Made by a program: the position numbers and the translations under genes | Shown here: piece after piece, positions 60,229 through 64,000 of the stretch | Layout: every line of letters starts with the position of its first letter | How positions within the stretch are numbered: position 1 is the stretch's first letter | Source: Acidimicrobiia bacterium | GTDB lineage: Bacteria > Actinomycetota > Acidimicrobiia > Spongiisociales > Spongiisociaceae | Direction of reading: 5' to 3' | NCBI GenBank assembly: GCA_022827785.1 | Contig: JAJEIM010000003.1 | Span: 1 to 64,000, forward strand | DNA: 64,000 bases | The notes under the pieces: model-generated | Databases searched by the model: none | Seen by the model: only the letters and a program-made list of their open reading frames with translations | Told to the model about the DNA's origin: nothing

Positions 60229-61799
60229 CGCTTCCTCAGCGATCGGTACAGGCGCCAGCCGCGGAGCAGGGCCGAGATGGTGGAGAACCCGGCTCGCCGG
60301 GACCCTCTGCGACCCAGGTCGGCGAGTACGGTCATGGCGGCATTCTTGCCCGGCAGGCCGGACAAACCGCCGCCTGGGAAGGTGCCGGCGCCGGTCAGGT
60401 AGAGCCAGGGGACGGCGGTCCGGTGACCGCGGCCGGCGCCGGGCCGGAGCGAGAACATCTGGTCGATGGTCATGTCGATGTGGTTGGGATTGCCGAATCT
60501 GGCGCCGGTGCGTTTCTCCCAGTCGACGGGACCGGCCACGCGCAGGTCGACGATCCGGTCCTCGAGCGACTCGCCCGTGATGGCCCGGTAGCCGTCGATC
60601 ACCCGCTCCGCATGCCTTGACATTGCGGCCTCGGTCCACTCCCCATCCCTGGGGCGGGCCGGCACGAAGGTCGACAACCAGGCGACGCCGCCCCCGTCCG
60701 GCGCGGCCGACGGGTCCAGGGCCGAGGGCGAGGCCCAGAGCATGGCCGCCTCCGACGGATGGATCCCCGCGGCGATCTCGCCGAACGACCTGGCCATGGA
60801 GCCGGGGTGTTGCTGGAGCAGCCAGAGAGCCTCGGGGTGGCCGAACCTACCGGGCTCGGCCTCGGTGGACAGCGCCAGATCCACCTTGAACTCGGCGACG
60901 TTGAGCGATCCGCTGGTCACCATCCGGGCCACCTCGTCGAGCTCGGGCACGGGCTCGGCCATGAGCCGGCTGGTGCGCACCACGTCAAGCGCCGAGACCA
61001 CCAGGTCGAAGGAGGAGGTGTCGCCCTGCGCGGTCGTGATCCTCGACTTGGCGCCCGATCGATCGACCGACTCAACCGCCGCGTCCGTACGGATCTTCCC
61101 CCCGGCCGACTCGAGGGCGCCGACCAGAGCATTGACGAGTTGGACCGAGCCGCCGACCGGGCGCCCGGCGCCGTGGCCGTGGGAACCGGCCAGCAGCAGA
61201 CCGAACAGGCCGGAACCGGGCAGCCACGGAGGGATCTGGCTGAACGCCCCGTACATGGTGAGCGCGGCGGCCAGGTGCGGATCGGCTACATGTGCTCCAA
61301 CCACCTTCTCCGCTGAAGCCAGGACCGTCCGGAGCGGGTCGAACCCTGCGATGGGTCCCAACTCGGCGATCTGCGCCGTTGACGGCGGAGTGGTGAAGGC
61401 GTCCATCATCCCCAGCAGGGCGGCTCCCAGCCCGGCCAGCCGCTCGTAACCCTCCACGTCGCCGGGGTCGATGCCGTCGAAGCCCTCCAGAGTGGTGGAT
61501 AGATCCTTGTGGAACAGCAGCCGGACGCCGTCCCCGAAACCGGCGCCGACCGAAACGTCCCGGAAGGCGTATTCCAGGCCGAACCGGGCCAGACCCAACT
61601 CCGCGGCGATGCCGAGGATCATGCCGTGGTCGATGGCGCCCCGTTCCAGCCGGTGGCCCGACGGGAGATGTTCGGTCCATATACACCCGCCCGCCGTGGT
61701 GTTGGCCTCGAATACGGTGACATCGAGGCCGGCATCGGCCAGAAAGCACGCGCAGACCAGGCCGTTGTGTCCCCCTCCGATCACCGCCACCCGCGTCAT
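60225..61799 (-). CDS. CrtI/PYROXD2-like FAD-dependent oxidoreductase
   Basis: 524 residues. FAD motif VAVIGGGHNGLVCACFLADAGLDVTVFEA is at residues 4-32, followed by GGCIWTEHLPSGHRLERGA. The C-terminal FAD motif reads LYLTGAGTFPGGGLSGLPGKNAAMTVL. Members of this COG1233 group resemble phytoene dehydrogenase, but many act on unrelated molecules. Carotenoid genes are absent here. It overlaps the amidohydrolase stop upstream (ATGA) and belongs to the aminotransferase-amidohydrolase-CrtI-methyltransferase row. Confidence 0.88.
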   Translation of the reverse strand: MTRVAVIGGGHNGLVCACFLADAGLDVTVFEANTTAGGCIWTEHLPSGHRLERGAIDHGMILGIAAELGLARFGLEYAFRDVSVGAGFGDGVRLLFHKDLSTTLEGFDGIDPGDVEGYERLAGLGAALLGMMDAFTTPPSTAQIAELGPIAGFDPLRTVLASAEKVVGAHVADPHLAAALTMYGAFSQIPPWLPGSGLFGLLLAGSHGHGAGRPVGGSVQLVNALVGALESAGGKIRTDAAVESVDRSGAKSRITTAQGDTSSFDLVVSALDVVRTSRLMAEPVPELDEVARMVTSGSLNVAEFKVDLALSTEAEPGRFGHPEALWLLQQHPGSMARSFGEIAAGIHPSEAAMLWASPSALDPSAAPDGGGVAWLSTFVPARPRDGEWTEAAMSRHAERVIDGYRAITGESLEDRIVDLRVAGPVDWEKRTGARFGNPNHIDMTIDQMFSLRPGAGRGHRTAVPWLYLTGAGTFPGGGLSGLPGKNAAMTVLADLGRRGSRRAGFSTISALLRGWRLYRSLRKR

Positions 61800-63181
61800 A
61801 GGAGGGAGTGAACCCCGCTCAGCCCCGCTTCTTCGACCACTGCGCGGGCCAGCGCCCGCCCGCGCCCGATCTGGGCGGCCTCGTCGATGGTGGTCAGGGA
61901 CCGTTCCGCGAGGAGCCGGCGCCCCTCAACCCAGACGTCGCTGACCGAGGCGGGACCGGCGCAGTAGACGACCTGCTGGTATGGGTCGTGGATCGCGGCC
62001 AGCTCGACCGTTCCCCGGAGCAGGACCAGGTCGGCCCGCTTCCCGGCTTCCAGGCTGCCCACCCGATCATCCATGCCCAGCACCCTGGCGCCGCCCATGG
62101 TGGCCATCTCGAGCACCGTCTCGGCAGAGATCACCGCCGGGTCCAACTCGTGGACCTTCTGGAGGAGGGCGGCTATCTTCACGGCCTCGAGCATGTTCTG
62201 GGAGTCGTTGGAGGCCGCCCCGTCGGTTCCGATTCCAATCTCGAGACCGGCGGCTCGCAGGCGCGCCAGCGGGCACACGCCCGAACCCAGGATCATGTTG
62301 GCGACCGGGTTGTGGGCTATCCCTGCCCGCGCCGAGGCCAGCATCTCGATGTCCTCCTGGGTGACCCAGATGGCGTGAGCCGCTAGAAGCGGTACGTCGA
62401 GGAAGCCCAGATGGCGGGCTTGGGACACCGGGCGGCGCCCCCATCGCAGAGAGGCGTGAACAACCTCCTCCCGCACTTCGGAGAGGTGGGTGTGAACCCC
62501 CCAGCCGTTCTCGAGGCAGGCCGCCGCGCCGGCTTCGAGCAACTCGTCGGACTGCCCGAGCAGGGTCCCGATACCGTACCGGAATCCCAGCAGGCCGGAC
62601 TCCCGCGCGGCGGCCGCCAAGTCGTGATGCTCCTCGAGAACCTCATCCACCGACATCGGAGGTGCAGAGGAGGTGTCGCCCAGGGCATCCTCGGCGCCGA
62701 AGCTCACCGCGCCTCGAAGACCCACCTCCGCTAGGCCTTCCGCAACACCCAGCGAGGCCCGGGTACCGGGATTGGAGTGGACGAACATGTCGTTGACGCA
62801 CGTCACCCCGGAACGGATCATCTCGGCCGCCTTGAGGATGGTCCCCTCCCGCGCCATCTCCGCGGTCAGGTTCCTCGAGACGGGAGTGACCAGGCGTTCG
62901 CCCCATTCGTAGAGGGTCAGCTCCGAGCCCATACCCGGAATGAGCGCCTCTGAGAGGTGGGTGTGGGCGTTGATGAGACCCGGAAGCACGATGCTGTGCT
63001 CGTCGCCCACCACGGCCACGTCTGGATGCTGCCTCCTCAACTCCCGGTAAGGACCTACCCAGGTGATCCCGCCACCCTCGATATGGACGGCCCCGTCCTC
63101 GATGGCGCCATCGGGTCCCATGGTCAGCACCCAGGCGCCCCGAACGATCAACTGCTCGCCGGGAGGAACGGAAGGCGGCAT
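61796..63181 (-). CDS. Ring amidohydrolase (TrzN-SsnA-MtaD branch), second copy
   Basis: 461 residues, paralogous to the protein at 56782-58134 over its whole length (shared order: LINAHTHLSEALIPGM, CLENGWGVHTHLSEVREEV, LAAHAIWVTQEDIEML, IGTDGAASNDSQNMLEA). All metal ligands are present. The helper segment AHNPVANMILGSGVCPLARLRAAG is almost the same in both. Start ATG 63181 overlaps the aminotransferase stop by one base. Probably a deaminase or ring-opening hydrolase; the two copies sit in operons with different partner enzymes. Confidence 0.92.
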   Translation of the reverse strand: MPPSVPPGEQLIVRGAWVLTMGPDGAIEDGAVHIEGGGITWVGPYRELRRQHPDVAVVGDEHSIVLPGLINAHTHLSEALIPGMGSELTLYEWGERLVTPVSRNLTAEMAREGTILKAAEMIRSGVTCVNDMFVHSNPGTRASLGVAEGLAEVGLRGAVSFGAEDALGDTSSAPPMSVDEVLEEHHDLAAAARESGLLGFRYGIGTLLGQSDELLEAGAAACLENGWGVHTHLSEVREEVVHASLRWGRRPVSQARHLGFLDVPLLAAHAIWVTQEDIEMLASARAGIAHNPVANMILGSGVCPLARLRAAGLEIGIGTDGAASNDSQNMLEAVKIAALLQKVHELDPAVISAETVLEMATMGGARVLGMDDRVGSLEAGKRADLVLLRGTVELAAIHDPYQQVVYCAGPASVSDVWVEGRRLLAERSLTTIDEAAQIGRGRALARAVVEEAGLSGVHSLL

Positions 63182-64000
63182 CAGCCCTCCAGGGTGTTCA
63201 GGGAGCTTTCCAGGATCCCGAGGAACCGGTCGATGTGTTCCTGCTCGACCACCAGCGGTGGGGCCACCCGGACCGTTCCGGCCGAGTTGAGCATCGACCC
63301 GACCACGACCCCCCGGCGGGCCATCTCCTCCACCAGGGGCTGAGCCAGCTCGGCCGGTTGAACGTCGAATGCACACCACAGGCCCATGCCGCGGATGCCT
63401 GCCAACGTCCCGGGATGGTTCCGGCGGACGGAACGGAGGCCGCTGCGGAGGTACTCCCCCATATCCGCGGCCCGCTCCACCAGGCCCTGGTCCCGGATCA
63501 CGTCGAAGGCGGCTATGGCGGCGGAGCAGGAGACCGGGTTCCCGCCGAAGGTGGTGAGGTGGGACAGGGGCGGGTCCAGGAAGGTGGAGAAGATCTCGGC
63601 GGTGGAGATGAAGGCGCCCAGGGGAAGGCCGCCCCCGAAGGCCTTGGCCACGGTGATGACGTCGGGCGTCACCCCCCAGTTCTGGCATGAGAACCACTTG
63701 CCGGAGCGCCCCATGCCGCCCTGGACCTCGTCGCAGATCAGTAACGCGCCCCGCTCGGTACAGAGCTCCCGGAGCCCCGGAAGGAACCCGTCCGAAGGGA
63801 TGCGAACCCCGCCCTCGCCCTGGATGGGCTCGACGATGACCGCCGCTATGGCGTCGTCTATGGCCCGGTCGGCCGCATCGAGGTCGTCGAAGGGAGCGAA
63901 GCGCACCGGTTCGAGAAGGGGCTCGAACGGCTTGCGCCATTCCTCCCGCCAGGTCACGGAGAGCGAGCCCAACGTGCGCCCATGGAACGAACGCTGGAAC
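63181..64000 (-). CDS. Class III aminotransferase, C-terminal part (5' end beyond window)
   Basis: About 272 codons are visible up to the right edge; the frame continues, beginning FQRSFHGRTLGSLSVT at the edge, which is the usual class III N-terminal half. The PLP lysine is in DVITVAKAFGGGLPLGAF, the Asp that contacts the pyridine nitrogen is in LICDEVQGGMGRSG, and FGGNPVSCSAAIAAFDVI is conserved. Omega-amino-acid or acetylornithine-type transaminase; the substrate cannot be fixed. It heads the visible part of the four-gene row and overlaps the amidohydrolase gene. Confidence 0.92.
   Translation of the reverse strand, partial: FQRSFHGRTLGSLSVTWREEWRKPFEPLLEPVRFAPFDDLDAADRAIDDAIAAVIVEPIQGEGGVRIPSDGFLPGLRELCTERGALLICDEVQGGMGRSGKWFSCQNWGVTPDVITVAKAFGGGLPLGAFISTAEIFSTFLDPPLSHLTTFGGNPVSCSAAIAAFDVIRDQGLVERAADMGEYLRSGLRSVRRNHPGTLAGIRGMGLWCAFDVQPAELAQPLVEEMARRGVVVGSMLNSAGTVRVAPPLVVEQEHIDRFLGILESSLNTLEG

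Noticed and set aside
60225-61799. Carotenoid phytoene desaturase
   Set aside because: Belongs to the same superfamily, but no phytoene synthase or other carotenoid gene is adjacent and the group contains many non-carotenoid enzymes.

Overview
The window looks like a chromosomal stretch of a high-G+C actinobacterium. Support: G+C-rich codon use throughout, GGAGG-type ribosome sites, many GTG and TTG starts, dense operons with 1-4 nt ATGA/GTGA/TGATG overlaps, and lipoproteins with TTAAPA-type linkers after the lipobox cysteine. The linker style and the number of small-molecule catabolic operons suggest Acidimicrobiia or a relative, possibly free-living or host-associated marine; this is inference. 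No rRNA, tRNA, CRISPR array, prophage or insertion sequence was seen. About 60 genes are supported; both edges cut a gene.

Layout. 1-3289 (-): xanthine-dehydrogenase/CO-dehydrogenase type molybdenum hydroxylase operon (FAD, 2Fe-2S, CobW-like GTPase, Mo subunit; the last runs off the left edge). 3411-7859: CDF transporter, ArsM-type methyltransferase, a VapBC pair with a frameshifted toxin, a DUF885 protease-like protein and an orphan FitA/VapB antitoxin. 7940-20064 (-): signal-less solute-binding-fold protein, complete dipeptide-type ABC importer, then HyuA and two tandemly duplicated HyuB proteins. 20441-25579: DMT-like permease, SDR, Asp/Glu (hydantoin) racemase, small coiled-coil membrane protein, hydroxyacyl-CoA-dehydrogenase-like enzyme, DapA-family aldolase. 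25730-30415 (-): GcvPA/GcvPB with a fused 2Fe-2S/FAD/BFD oxidoreductase. 30739-34298: FAD monooxygenase, PPOX protein, cupin, AcoX-like NAD-kinase-fold protein. 34295-42775 (-): one tight operon of ROK regulator, M20 amidohydrolase, sugar ABC importer with an internally duplicated binding protein, YhfX-like PLP protein and NagB-like deaminase. 43303-49959: macro domain, second Asp/Glu racemase, ctaA-ctaB, orphan HigA, DadA-like oxidase, CoA-transferase pair. 50103-52926: alpha/beta hydrolase, PPK2, HDAC-family amidohydrolase. 53044-58134 (+): NitT/ThiY-like ABC importer with nitrilase-superfamily protein and ring amidohydrolase. 58197-64000 (-): MscS, then methyltransferase, CrtI-like oxidoreductase, second ring amidohydrolase and class III aminotransferase (cut by the right edge).

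Functionally the window is a collection of import-and-degrade modules for nitrogen-containing small molecules: Mo hydroxylase, ATP-dependent hydantoinase/oxoprolinase enzymes, two hydantoin-type racemases, two ring amidohydrolases, a nitrilase homologue and amine oxidases, three of the modules carrying their own ABC importer. The most unusual item is the sugar-binding lipoprotein at 38104-40299, which holds two nearly identical 335-336-residue binding domains in one chain, inside an operon (ROK/M20/YhfX/NagB) whose combination of enzymes I do not recognise as a described pathway.
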